Positions 22,826 to 34,757 of a stretch of 64,000 nucleotides of DNA are shown here, in pieces. Below the pieces are notes generated by a model. It was not told the origin of the DNA. It worked only from the letters and a program-made list of their open reading frames with translations, and searched no databases. Positions within the stretch are counted from its first letter, which is position 1. Each line of letters begins with the position of its first letter. The translations under genes and the position numbers were made by a program. Source of the DNA: Blastomyces gilchristii SLH14081 (taxonomy: Eukaryota; Ascomycota; Eurotiomycetes; Onygenales; Ajellomycetaceae); contig NW_003101680.1 in the NCBI RefSeq assembly GCF_000003855.2, forward strand, positions 4,032,144 through 4,096,143, written 5' to 3'.

Positions 22826-25800
22826 ATGAATGTACAACAAAAATAATAAAAAAAGTTTAAACACTCTTCAAAAATCACATTTATTTAAAACAATGTGAAT
22901 AGAAACTTAAATTGCATTTATTCTTATCTTCAGATTATATTTGAATAAAAAGTTGACTTTATACTTTGTCAAGAACCATACTTTGATACTGAGTAAAAAT
23001 ACATCAATTTTCATTCAAGCTATTACTGCTTTCTTTCTGAAAAATCTGAGATAAAATCAAGAGTAGTGATCTATGAAAGAAAGAGATCAAGATATCAATT
23101 TAATCTAAGATTTCACATCATGTCTGACTCTGATATTCTGATGAGTGATATTATAGATAAAGAGAATAAGTTTGGTACTATTCAACTTATAAATATCTAT
23201 AATGAAAAGTCATTGAAAGAAAACAACAATATCTGAACAATTATCAGAGAATTTTTGAATATAACTCTCTTAAAAAACCCTATAATTGTAGAAGACTTCA
23301 ATACACATCATTTCTGATGAAACTCAGAGTGCATAAGAGTAGTAAGAGCAGATAAACTGCTTAAATGAACTTTTAAGTATTCAATAGATTTAGTTAACAA
23401 GTCTGATCAACAAACATTCTTTAGAAAAGATATGAAACAGAAATCTATTATAGATTTAACTTTCATGTCATAAAATCTAATTAAAAAAAGACTTATAAAC
23501 TGATTTATTGATTCAAATGAAATCTCAAAATCAGGTCATGAGATCATTCAATTTAATATTAAACTGAGTGAAAAATAAATAAGTGAAAATCCTCTTCTAT
23601 CTAATCAGTATAACTTTGAAAAAGCTGATTGAAAAGCAGTTAAAAAAAGAGTAAAACAGCTGAAATCTGAAAGACAGAGTAAGCTTTATTGAAATCAAAG
23701 TCAAGATATCTCAAATGAAATACTTGAGAATAGAGTAAAGCTGATTACATCTATTCTTCTAACAAGTATTGAAGAAAATATTTCAAAGAAAAAGTCTTCT
23801 GAGTATTTCAAACCTTGATGAAATGAGAATATCACTTCTAAAAGAAAGTAATTAATCACTGCTAAGAGAGATTGAAAGAATAACTTAATATCTGATGAAG
23901 AGTTCAAAGCTATTCAAAATGAATATTTTTCAGATATTAAAAAAGCTAAAACAGATTGCAGGAACAAATTTCTTGAAGAAGTATAAGAAAAAGAAGTTTT
24001 TAAAGTCTTCAACTATACTAAAACAAGAAGTGAAGCAAAGCTTTCAATCTTAGAATATGAATTTCAGAATGAATTGTATACAGTAAACTCTTTTGAGAAA
24101 AAATATCAAGCTTTTATAAGAATTCTCTTTCAAAACTCATCACATTTAGAAGAGAAGAATATGTCATTTAATGAATATATTGATATAAATAACTGGGAAT
24201 GGCTTGAGCTTACATGTGATGAACTAGAGTTAGCAATATTCTCAAGTTCAATTAAAACTGCTGCAGAGCCTGATTCAATTAATCACTTGATTATTCAAGA
24301 CATATATTCCTACTTGAAGAATGAATATTTTAAGCTCTTTTTTAATCTCTTAAAAAATGGTTATTATTCTGAATACTGAAGAGAATCTACTGAAGTAATT
24401 CTTGTAAAATCTAATAGAAAATCTTCAATTTATAAGTTATATAGAGTAATATCTCTGTTGAACTGTTTAAAAAAAATTCTAGAAAAGATAATAGCTACTA
24501 GATTATCTTTTATAAGCTCTATTAGTGATTCTCTTCTATTTAATAAATAAATGAGAGATAGAAAACAATGTTCTGCAATTGACACTGTTCTCTCAGTTAT
24601 TCATGATATTTAAGTAATAAAGTATGAAGATCTGGTCTCAACTGCAGTTTTTATTAATATAAAAGATAAATTTGATTATGTTTCAAAGTCTAAGAGGATT
24701 CAAACCTTGAAGATGTTAAAACTGTCACTTTCTCTAATAAAATGCGTTAATTATTTTATATCTGAAAGAATTAAATAACTATTCTTTGATGGAAGAAAAC
24801 AAGATAAAACTCAGATAAAAATAGAAGCATCATAAGAATCTTTAATCCTATCTATTTTATTTGCAATATACACTGCATATCTATTCAAGAATAGAGAGAT
24901 GAAAATAGTGAGATCTTTAAGTTATATAGATGATATTGATCTACTCTACAGTTTAAAGACAATCAAAGAGAATTTAGAAGTAATTGAGAAAGCAGTAAAG
25001 AAAATCTTTATTAGAGCAGATATCAATCTAATTCAATTTAATATGAATAAAACTGAGTTAATTCACTTTTTTTCTAGATTTAATGAGAAAGAACTAAGTC
25101 TAACTCTTTTGAATAAAGAGATTAAACCCAGTTTGAATGTTAAATGACTAGAAGTATGATTAAACTCTAAGTTGAATTTTCAATATCATATTCAACAAAG
25201 AATCATCAAGGCAGAGAGACTGCTGAATAGTATAATCAGACTATCAAATACTGAGAGAGATCTATTCTTTCAGACTACAAGACAGTTATACATAGTCTGT
25301 ATTAACTGAGTAGCTGATTATGAAGTTCAAGTTTGATGAAATAATTAAGATAATTTCACTGAACTCTTTCAAAGTCTATAAAAGAGAGTTTTGAGAAGAA
25401 TTCTGAGAGCATTCAAATCATCTTCTATTAAAGCAATGAAAATTAAAGCTTCAATTTCATCTCCTGCTATTCAATTTGAAAAGACCTGTATAAACTATGC
25501 TCTGAGAGTTATGAAGATAAGCTCAAATCATACAATCAGAGAAAGAGTCTCTTCTTCATTTTCATCAGTTAACTCAGTAAATGAACTGAATTAGAATAGA
25601 TTTCTTGATTGAAATGAGAATAATACTTTAAAGAAAATGCTCTCTCAAATGTATAGACTATATTCACCTATTAAAAATCAATTTTCTTTATTAAATGTTG
25701 AAAAAAGTGATCATGAGAAGATATCTCTCTGAAGAGAAAAGCTGAAATCTCTCATAGACTTACAAATAAGTGAACTATCTAAAGAGAGAGAATATGAACA

Positions 25801-26776
25801 GTATTTGAAGAAGATCTCTACAATCAATATAAAAGACTCTATTCTGATTTACTCAGATGACTCAAAAAATAAGAATTTGAATAGATTAGGCACAGACATT
25901 GCTTATACTGAAGATAATATTAATTTTATCTCAAATTTCTGAAATTTGAACTGTGAATCTGAAGTCTTTGATGCTGAACTATTTATAATAGTGAAAGCTT
26001 TCAAACTCATTGAAATAAAATCTTATAAAAGAGAAAATAGTTTAAAAGAGATATGAATATTCTCTAATAGTCAAGCTGCTTTAAAAAGACTTAGAAATAG
26101 TCAGATTCATAATAATTAAATGAATCTTGAACTGATTTTACACTCTGTTTTGAAAATTCAAAAGAAAAGAACATTAAAACTGATAATTCATCTGCATTGA
26201 GTTCCTACTTATATGAATATTCATGACAATGAATTGGCTGATTCAGCTGTAAAAAAGAGTTCAGAATTAAGCAGATCTATTTAAAAAACAGTGTCCTGAT
26301 CTTTTATAAAGAGAAAGATGAAAGAATCTTGTTTAAATAAGTGAAATGAAAGCTGACAGAAACAAAAGAAGAGTATACATTATTCAAGATTTGAGATAAA
26401 ATCAAAGTGAAAGTCTTGTTTAATTAAATGTAAAAAGAAAATATTCTCATCTATAATTCAGCTGAAACTAGAACATAGTTATTTCAAATTCTATATACAA
26501 AGATTTAATGATGAATTTGATTCAACAGAGTACTCATTCTGCAATGCAAATGTAAATCCTGAGTATATTGTAATACATTGTAAATTATACAATAGTCTCA
26601 GAGTCAGATTAAAGAAGAAGTATGATTTAAATTAATTAAATATAAGATTCTTATTCTCAACTGAGACAGGAATTAAATACTTAATAGACTTTCTATCAGA
26701 AACTCAAGCAGCTATAAGAAAATAACTGAATTCAGAAGTATCTGAATATGAAGAGGCAGAAATTGATTAGATATAG
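22826..26776 (+). pseudogene. LINE-D ORF2 remnant (EN-RT-RNase H-CCHC)
   Basis: About 1,316 codons from the ATG at 22826 to TAG at 26774-26776. The endonuclease shows EDFNTHHF near 23300 and a DHEI motif near 23536. RT: NNWEWLELTCDELELAIFSS, AAEPDSINHLI (about 24255-24285), YIDDIDLLYS (about 24922-24950; the catalytic YxDD with both Asp kept). RNase H: LIYSDDSKN near 25850, HC(W to stop)VPTYMNIH near 26200 and ADSAVKK. The C-terminal cysteine cluster YSFCNANVNPEYIVIHC (about 26530-26580) has lost its first Cys. It would nick DNA, prime and copy LINE RNA; here it is inactivated by many TGA stops. Confidence 0.88.
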
Positions 26777-27150
26777 TCTGTTAAAACAGCTATACACTAT
26801 CTTTCAATAATTTTATTTTGTTATAGTCTCTCTTTACTGTACTTGTTTCTTTCTGTTCTTTTCTATATATCTATTTAATGTGTCTATCTTTAAGACTATA
26901 TTCTGTTTTTCTTTGTCATGATATTTTCAAATGATTTCAAAGTATCAGAAGATGTTGAAATACTGTAATTTGTAAACAGCTTTTATATTCTGAGCTGGAA
27001 TTTTCTGATTTTACATATCTGAAATTGATAAATGTATAATAGTTGCCTCTATAGATATAGAAAAAACCCTGAGAATTAAAGATTCTCAGATAGATGTCAT
27101 AGTCTCTGACTGCATACATCTATAATTGAAGAATAATAATAATAATAATA

Positions 27151-27837
27151 ATGTGTAGTCAAGAGTTACTAATAGACTGATCACGTGACTGTGTCTGAGA
27201 TCAGAACTAGAATATTTGATAGTTTCATTATCAATTTAACTAATCTCATTACACAGTTTTAAGATTATATAGTAGTCTCATACTGTCTCAGTGAGACTTA
27301 CTGTCTACTCTTATTATATTTTTCAAATAAAATCATGATTTTCACTTCTCAATTTATATTATTTTTATTGCTTTAAATGACTTTAAATCTTATTGAAGTG
27401 TTATTAAAAAGTGTTACTTTTTAAAAAATTAAAAATAGGCTAAAAAAAACCTTAAAATGTCTAAAAATAGTAACTTTATACTAATAATAAAACTAAATAA
27501 AATAAAATGAAATCACTTTCTTATTTTTTCTAAGTTATGATCCCATGTTGAGATTTGATATATAGTTACTTTGCGTGTTTTTTTAGTGATTAGTCCCAGC
27601 GGAATTCATGCCAAGAAATATATGAGATCAGATCAAATGAGACTAAACATGAAATTCATAGTTTCAGTGACCAGTCTAGTCACTAACTCTATGTTAATTA
27701 CATAAGAGATATAAAGAATCCGTGAGATACGGAATTTCTTACAGAAATTACTCTCATTTCACTGTTTTTGAATTAAATCTAGTTATTTTTCACATTATTT
27801 CTGAAAGGAATGATTCATTTTCAGATTTTTTTAATAC
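27151..27837 (-). repeat. Start of a family Z LTR, carrying MITE M3
   Basis: Directly after the LINE-D tail comes TGTAGTCAAGAGTTACTAA, interrupted by MITE M3 and continuing CTCTATGTTAATTACATAAG. It corresponds to the minus-oriented family Z LTR start at 62441 (TGTTGCCAAGAGCCGCTAAC, then TCTATTGATTACG). No frame is supported. Confidence 0.65.
27173..27678 (-). mobile_element. hAT-like MITE copy M3
   Basis: A 506-bp copy in reverse orientation relative to M1, with TAGACTGATCA...ACCAGTCTA ends. The 8-bp duplication is GTTACTAA on the left and GTCACTAA on the right, one C/T difference. It is more mutated than M1, M2 and M5. Confidence 0.88.
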
Positions 27838-27925
27838 TTAGTTCTGATGAGACTTATACTAAGAAATGTATAATATTAGATTAAATAAAATTAAATGTGA
27901 AATTTATACTTCTGTTAGTCAGTCT
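27838..27925 (-). repeat. Decayed MITE end fragment (M8)
   Basis: TAGTTCTGATGAGACTTATACTAAGAAATGTATAA and the terminal TTAGTCAGTCT correspond to one end of the MITE (about 90 bp). The remainder is absent or too mutated to see. Confidence 0.6.
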
Positions 27926-27937
27926 TCTTAAAACAAT

Positions 27938-28335
27938 GCAATATACATGTTGAAAGAAGAATATTAAGATGAAGAAATAGAGAAATAAAAAATAATAAAT
28001 CTTATAACTGATTTTTTATTACTATATATTTTTCAGTTATTTTTTATATATATACTATGAAAGGTGTAAAGCTTGTCTGATTGAAAAATTACTACCTTGT
28101 AAAAAGTTATATGATGAAAGAATTAGTAAGCCAGATCACATGACCTGATATTCTCACTTATCAGAGTAACTATACACAATGCTATATATAAAATTCACCT
28201 TCAAATCAAGTACAGATATAAACAATGACTGAAAAATATATAGTAATAAACATTCAGTTATAAGATATATTATTTTTTATCTCTCTATATCTCTAATCTT
28301 CTTCATCTTAATATTCTTCTTTCAATACATATATT
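27938..28335. repeat. Inverted repeat at the 3' end of copia-1
   Basis: A plus-strand arm at about 27938-28042 (TGTTGAAAGAAGAATATTAAG, then ATGAAG) is repeated in reverse complement at about 28235-28335, separated by roughly 190 bp. The right arm overlaps the end of the copia-1 polyprotein. Either a second copia fragment lies head-to-head here or the element end was duplicated in inverse orientation. Confidence 0.6.
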
Positions 28336-30205
28336 TCATCATTTCAAGTGGTTTAGTAAGCTCATCTGCTGCATTCTCAGCAGATGAAATATATCAGATA
28401 GATATCTTATTCTTACAGATAAGATTCTGAAGAATGTGAAAATGAACCTTTATATACTTTGAGCAGTGTGAAATTGCTTCAGAAGAGAATAGCTCTATAA
28501 CAGACTTATTATTGACATGAATTTTATAAGTCAGATCATTAACTATAATAAAAATGAGGTGATCATCAGCATTCAAATTGTTGAGATAGAATGAGACAAA
28601 TTCAGTGTCTTCTAGAAGCTCGCGGAGATAGATCAGCTTATTTACAGCCTTGAAGAGTGCAATATACTAAGTCTCTGTTAATGATTTGAAGACCTCAGTT
28701 TACTGACAGCTCTATCATGCAATGAGACCACCTGTTATATAGATAATATAACTGATGATTGAACAAGATTCTGAATCTCTACCAGCTCAATCAGCATCTG
28801 TATATATCACAGATTCAATATCGGCATCTCTGTAATAGATTATTTTCTCATTGATTGAACTTTGTAGATATTGAAGTGTATATTTGAATACAGCTCAGTT
28901 CTTTGATGTAGGTCAGAAGCTGAATTATCTAAGAAATTCTGCAGTAAAGCTTTCATGGAGATGTGTATTGATTGTCAGATATTGCAGGAATTCAATACTG
29001 AATTGATAGAACTGTAGAATAAATTCTACTATATATGCAATCAGTTTCTCATCATTATTTATAAAATCAATATTCTTCTTCATAAAAGTAAATATAGAAT
29101 GATAGTCATTTATTAAGAACTTCTTCAGAAGATTTCTTACAAAGAGAAATTAAAACATTGTTAATGAAGTTGAATCTCTATCAATCTGTATTTTTAGATA
29201 GTAGTTGAAATTCTCTACATTCTTGATCTTATAATTAGCAGTGATTTCAGCTTTGACTCAGTTCAGATCATTAATTTTCAAGCTGTAGAGATAAACATCA
29301 TTTATATAGATAATTATATAGACCTGTCTTTTATCATAAATAAATAGTTCAGTATTATAGAAACTGACATAAAAGCCTGAGTGTAATAGCATTTTTCACA
29401 GCTTCTTATATTATAAGAGTGCTGCTTGCTTAAGACTGTAGAGTCTCTATATCAACTCACATACAATATCATCACAGTCTTCACATAATTCTGTGAGTTA
29501 ATCATATATATTCATTCATCAGCAGATAGTTGAGTGTTTAAAAAAGCAGTCATCATATCAATCTGCAGGACATATCATTCTCAGAATGCTGAGATTGTCA
29601 TGAGAGCTCAAGAGATGAATGAAGAGAGAACAGATGCAAAGATTCTTGAGTAATTGACTCTCTTCTGTTAATAATTTTCATAGACAACTCAGCAGGTCTT
29701 ATAGTGAATAATCTCACTTATATTATTGAACTTTTTATCAAATACTCATTGATCACAGAGAACACTCATTTGTAGTGTTCTCTCAATCAGTTGTCAGATC
29801 TCAATCTGTTTTAAACAGTTGATCTCTTTGACACAGGTCATGTAAAAATATTTTGATTCTATGAAAGCTTTGACATGTGTGAGGTTTTTCAGAATTGAAA
29901 GTGCAGCAATCTCAGAATTGATAGATAGATCTTTAAGACTATTTCTCACTGAAGATTCTCTCACTGTAGATTTCCTTACTGTAGATTCTCTCACTATAGT
30001 GATATTTCTTATAAATGTCAAAGAGTTATCAGATGCAACTGTGAGTTCTGAGAAGTTCAGTGTATCCTGTATTAAAAAGATAGGTATTCTCACAGAGATT
30101 TCATAGTCAATTCACTAATTATTAGTGAGTATGAGAAATAATGAACACTCAGGTTGAATTTTCTCATCAATGAACAGATTATCAGTTGATGAATCAGCAG
30201 TCACT

Positions 30206-30911
30206 TCAAGCTGCTTTAAAAAGACTTAGAAATACTCAGATTCATAATGGTCAAATGAATCTTGAACTGATCTTAAACTCTGTTTTGAAAATTCAAAAGA
30301 GAAGAACATCAAAGCTGATAATTCATCTGCACTGGGTTCCTGCTCATATGAATATTCATGGCAATGAATTGGCTGATTCAGCTGCAAAAAAGGGTGCAGA
30401 ATTAAGCAGATCTATTCAAAAAATTGTGTCCTGGTCTTTTATAAAGAGAAAAATAAAAGAATCTTGTTTAGACAAGTGGAATGAAAGCTGGCAGAAACAA
30501 AAGAAGAGTATACATTATTCAAGATTTGAAACAAAACCCAAGTGGAAATCTTGTTCAATTAAATGTAAAAAGAAAATATTCTCATCTATAATACAGCTGA
30601 AACTAGGACATGGCTATTTCAAATCTTATATACAAAGATTTGATGATAGATTTGACTCAATAGAATGCTCATTCTGCAATACAAATAAGAATCCTGAGCA
30701 TATTGTAATGCACTGTGCATTATACAATAGTCTCAGAGCCAGATTGAAAGAGAAGTATGATCTAAATCAATTAAATATGAGATTCTTATTCTCAACTGAG
30801 ACAGGAATTAAATACTTAATAGACTTTCTATCAGAAACTCAAGCAGCTACAAGAAAATGGCTAAATTCAGAATTATCTGAATATGAAGAGAAGGAAATCA
30901 ATCAGATATAG
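30206..30911 (+). pseudogene. LINE-E ORF2 C-terminus: open RNase H end plus CCHC
   Basis: An uninterrupted frame covers the C-terminal 234 codons of ORF2 and stops at TAG 30909-30911. Upstream in-frame codons (from TTG 30186) belong to the copia target, so the protein has no real start. It contains the last RNase H motif HWVPAHMNIHGNELADSAAK, then a basic Trp-containing region and a C-x2-C-x7-H-x4-C finger starting ECSFCNTNKNP. Five Trp codons after the HW motif are intact. The fragment lacks endonuclease and RT, so it cannot mobilise. Whether it is transcribed is unknown. Confidence 0.9.
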
Positions 30912-31300
30912 TCTGGTAAAACAGCTATACACTCTCTTTTAATAATTTGTTTTGTTATAGTCTCTCTTTACTTTATCTTTTTCTTTATCTTTTCCTTTCA
31001 ATTTCTTTCTATCTATCTATTTAATGTGTCTATCTTTGAGACTGTGTTCTTTTTCTCTTTTCTTTTGTCATGATATTGTCAAATGGTTTCAAAGTATCAA
31101 AAGATGTTAAAACACTGCAATTTGTAAACAGTTTTTGTATTCTGGGCTGGAATTTTCTGATTTTGCATATCTGAAATTGATGAATGTATAATAGTTAACT
31201 TTACAGACATAGAAAAAACCCTGAGAACTAAAGTTCTCAGGTAGATGTCATAGTCTCTGACTGCATACATCTATAATTGAAGAATAATAATAATAATAAT
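30912..31300 (+). other. LINE-E 3' UTR and tail
   Basis: About 370 bp of 3' UTR, near-identical in layout to LINE-A, LINE-C and LINE-D, with a hairpin-like CTGAGAACTAAAGTTCTCAG (about 31220-31239) some 45 bp before the tail. The hairpin pairs CTGAGAACT with AGTTCTCAG. It is conserved in LINE-A (CTGAGAACTTTTAGTTCTCAG region near 2410) and may be the structure recognised by RT. Confidence 0.8.
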
Positions 31301-32554
31301 AATCAGCAGTCACTGTAGAAATTATTGCAGAAATCATTGCAGTGAGTAGATCTGATATTACTGAAGAAATCACTACAGCTGCTTTACAGACTGCATTGAG
31401 TAGAATCTTCAGATTGTGCATTATCAGTATTAATAAATTGACAACATGAAGATTCTTCTGAAAGATGATGTCTTTTAATATGTATAAACATCTGTTGGAG
31501 AAGTTCATCAATCTATAATTGATAAAATCATCATATCTTACAAAAATCAACTCTTTGAAACAGAAAGCTATCTTATTAATGAGTTTGAAGACTATCTTTA
31601 AGAATACTTTGCAACTTCATCAGTGAATGCTGTGTGCAGAAGATAGAGCTTCAAGCCAGATCTCATACAGTGTAATCAGCTTTGTATTTTCAGAGCTCTC
31701 ATACAATATTGCTGAGATTGACATAAGGTTAAGCAGCTCTGTAACTGTAATAACTGCCTCACTTCACATCTTTTCAGAAGTGAAAGAATCTACTAATAGT
31801 AATCAGAACTTCTCAATGATTAAATCAATTAATTATTCAAATACTTCATCTTGCTGTGAAGTATGAGAGAGAGTTGACTTTCATTTTATTTCTTCACTGA
31901 GTATATATACTGTGACTGCATTTGAATTTAATTCTTCATAATCTGAGTAAATAATCACAATGTCACAACTCAGCAGATTCTTGATGAATTGATTGAAGAT
32001 CTGTAGATATCTCAACATCTCATTCTTACATTTTAATAGAAATATTCATCTCATTCAGATGGCATCATCTGTTATCACTATTACAAGCTTCTTGTCAGCA
32101 TAAGATGATATATTATTTTCAGTCTCAAGAGTCTTATTATCACTGAATATATTCACTCAAATCTTCAAGGCCTTGCAGGTAGCATGATGTGATGTGAAAT
32201 TCTTGTAGAATGCATGTTTCTGTTTAGTCTTAATATATATAACACAGAATGATAATTTTTTTAAGCTGATAATAATAATATCAAATCATGAGTCTCTGAT
32301 CATTTTCAATATACTATTTTCACTGATATGATTAAGTTGACAATGTCACTCATCTATTGAAAGCTGCTTCAGAAGAACTGCAGATAATTAAGATAAAAAT
32401 AAGATAATAAAGAAATTAGTATCTGAATTCTTAGAGTTGATTAACTGTTCAACCTTCTCATGACTGAAAGATCTCAAAGACCTGGTATTTGAATTGTAAT
32501 CTATTGAGATTGTCTTTAATTTCAGAACAGTTATATACATCACTGCTTCATACA

Positions 32555-33060
32555 TAGACTAGCCGCCGAAATCATGAATTTCACATTTGATCTTATTTAG
32601 TCTGATCTCATACATTTCTTGGCATGAATCCTGCTGAAACTAGTCATTAAAAAAACATGCAAAGTGACTATATATCAGATCTTAAAATGAAATCATGACT
32701 TGAAAAAAATGAGAAAGTAATCTCATTTAATCTCATTTAGTCTCATTCTTGACATAAAGTTACTATTTTTAGACATTTTAATGTTTTTTTTAGACTATTT
32801 TTAATTTTTTAAAAAGTAATGCTTTTTGGTAACACTCAAATGAGATTTAAAGTCATTTAAAGCAATAAAAATAATTTAAATTGAGAAGTGAAAATCATGA
32901 TCTCATTTGAAAAATGTGATAAGAGTAGACAGTAAGTCTCACTGAAACAGTATGAGACTACTATTTAATGTTAAAACCGTGTCATGAGATCAGTTGAATT
33001 GATAATAAGACTATCAAAAAATCTAGTTCTGGTCTTAGACACGGTCACACGGTCAGTCTA
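32555..33060 (+). mobile_element. hAT-like MITE copy M4
   Basis: A 506-bp copy with TAGACTAGCCG...CGGTCAGTCTA ends and a perfect 8-bp duplication TTCATACA (32547-32554 and 33061-33068). It interrupts copia-1 between the protease and the pre-integrase region. Its interior is more mutated than M1 and M2. Confidence 0.92.
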
Positions 33061-34679
33061 TTCATACATCAGATTGTTCATTATATCATGAAATGTCAGT
33101 AAGCTGTCAGATAGAATATAAATATTATTATGAGATAAATTAATATAGAAGATATCACTGTTGATAGATAACAGAAACTCAAAGTAGTTTTCAGTATTAA
33201 CTGATATATCACAGTAAATATAGCTCTGATACTTTATAAGTTCAGTGAAGATTAGATTTGTGAATAGTTCTAACACATGGTATACATGATTGAATGCTAT
33301 CAATCTTTCACTCACTGAGATGAATGCAGTACTGACACTCTGAATCTTCAGAATAATCTTGTTAGTCACTTAAACTGTTGAATTATTAATTGCTATAAGC
33401 TCTGAAAATCATGATCTATCACTTATAATATAGCATCCGGCGTCACTATTCTATATAGTGAGAGAATTCTTGTGAGATTCTATAAAACAGACTGATACAT
33501 TGATAACCTCTGTGAGATTTGTCATCTGAAAGGTCTCTGAATTATCTGTAATAAATAGTTGAGTTCTACTCTTACTATTGTTCTTTTTCTTCTTTTCTTT
33601 GAATTTCTTTATTCTTGCAGCATTGTAGATTCTTCAATTATTCAGAGCACTGTCTGAATTAGTTAATTAACAGATATCGAAGTGAGATCTCTCACATTCA
33701 GAACATGTAGATGAATTGCCTGATCTCTGATGATTTCAGAAGCTCTCTTGAGTACTATTACAATCATGTTCAGTATGATCTTCACAGGCTAAATTTGATG
33801 TATTGTTGTTGTTAGAATTGATAGATATAGTAATCATTGTAGCTGTTATAGCTGTTATAGCTGTATTAACTACAGAATCTGTATTCTGTAGATTCTTTTT
33901 ATCTTTGGAGAATCTAGTCACAAGCAGATCTTCTTTATGAGAAGATCAATATTCAATAGAACAGCTGTGAATTTGAAATTCTGTATCTTCTCTATCTTCT
34001 TTTAAATATACTCTCTTCAATGTTGAATAGAACTGAGTAGAAGATATTAAATATTCACATATCTGAGAGAGAAGTATTCATCATCTTCAATTTTATAATA
34101 ACAGTCTGAAACTTATTAAAGAATGTGTGTAGATTGATGATCTGTGTATTATTAAGTAATATGAATTTCAGAACTGTCTCACAGCATAACTGTGTTTTTA
34201 AGATAGAGTATTTCTGTTCAATTGCATTTCAGAGAGTATAAGCAATCTGATTTTCATCATACTTGAAGAAATGTGATCTGACACTTGCACTTAATGAGTT
34301 TGAGATAAATGTGTAGAGTCACTGATTTCCGATATCTCAGAATAATGCTTATTCATCATCTCTTTGTAGAGAGTTCTGAATCTGTTATTTCTCTATTATA
34401 TATTAACACTGTATATTAATCAGTTTTGATTTCATGAAGATGCTTCATGTGATGTAATTGAATATGTCAGTTAGACTGTTTAATCTCACAGCATTCTTGA
34501 CATCTTTCTTAAATTGAGAGATTATCTTGTCAACACAGCTATCTGATTTATAAAGATTGAATTTAAACATTTCACTGAGATTAGAATTTCATGTGACTGT
34601 ACAGACTGTTGAGATAGTGACAGAATAATTGTTGACATTCTATAATTAATATATAGAGAATCTCTGTTAACAGAGTTTT

Positions 34680-34757
34680 TTCAGTTGTAGTTCGAGTTCT
34701 AGAACTCTATATCTCTTCTTCTTTATCTCAAATGTTTAAAACTGTAATCATTGTTTC
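34680..34757 (+). repeat. Left piece of older G1 copy (G1-C)
   Basis: The last part, AAACTGTAATCATTGTTTC, matches the reverse complement of G1-A integrase sequence near 36265. It joins 40537 after removal of G1-A and one GTTTC. The left boundary with copia-1 is approximate. Confidence 0.6.

Larger units (their letters stand above)
18935..27151 (+). mobile_element. LINE-D, near full-length Tad1/I-type LINE with a MITE insertion
   Basis: The most complete LINE in the window: 5' UTR with two monomers (about 19310-19575), leader, 53-bp array, ORF1, ORF2, 3' UTR and (AAT)n tail at about 27132-27151. Without the 505-bp MITE it is about 7.7 kb. It is mutated, but less than LINE-A; for example one TGG of eight in the RNase H segment survives. 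The 5' boundary is approximate. A scrap of LINE RT-like sequence (TATTCTGAATACTGAAGAGA) lies at about 18891-18910, just upstream. Confidence 0.9.
30206..31300 (+). mobile_element. LINE-E, young 5'-truncated LINE insertion
   Basis: The 1,095-bp fragment starts inside the RNase H region at TCAAGCTGCTTTAAAAAG and ends in (AAT)n. It has a perfect 14-bp target duplication and, unlike every other LINE here, keeps its TGG codons and GG/CC dinucleotides. It interrupts copia-1 between integrase and RT. It is the best reference in the window for the unmutated LINE 3' end. Confidence 0.95.
30192..31314. repeat. 14-bp target-site duplication of LINE-E
   Basis: AATCAGCAGTCACT occurs at 30192-30205 and again at 31301-31314, flanking LINE-E exactly. 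The first copy lies before the 5'-truncated LINE start and the second directly after the (AAT)n tail. Confidence 0.95.
28300..34638 (-). pseudogene. copia-1 gag-pol remnant
   Basis: On the minus strand an ATG at 34638 opens MSTIILSLSQQSVQSHEIL. Recognisable parts in order: a short Cys/His knuckle STCSECERSHFDIC (about 33675-33720); protease DAGCYIISDRSWF (TGA at the W; about 33390-33430; family DSGC...DRSLF); the pre-integrase finger with WHCQLNHISENSILKM (about 32310-32360); an integrase core with IIYSDYEELNSNAV and later LSHTSQQDEVFE (about 31870-31960), then MWSEAVITVTELLN and LYEIWLEAL; RT with LQIDMMTAFLN (about 29530-29570) and VYIIIYINDVYLYS (about 29280-29320, normally YVDD); RNase H with VNNKSVIELFSSEAIS and ADELTKPLEMMK. 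Stops and the two insertions inactivate it. Confidence 0.87.
28236..34690 (-). mobile_element. copia-1, Ty1/copia element with LINE-E and MITE insertions
   Basis: A minus-strand element showing the Ty1/copia order gag, PR, IN, RT, RNase H. Two later insertions sit in it: MITE M4 at 32555-33060 and LINE-E at 30206-31300. The 5' LTR is not visible; the leader upstream of gag runs into an older G1 copy near 34690. The 3' LTR could not be delimited because of the inverted repeat near 27938-28335. Confidence 0.85.

Noticed and set aside
29861..30106. Plus-strand frames opposite copia-1 as genes
   Set aside because: The minus strand here carries the copia polyprotein leading to the RT motifs; the plus frames are shadows with repetitive Thr/Val/Asp content.
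30186..30911. The 241-residue frame at LINE-E as an intact gene
   Set aside because: Its first codons come from the copia target and the LINE part begins in mid-domain without endonuclease or RT. It is a truncated insertion.
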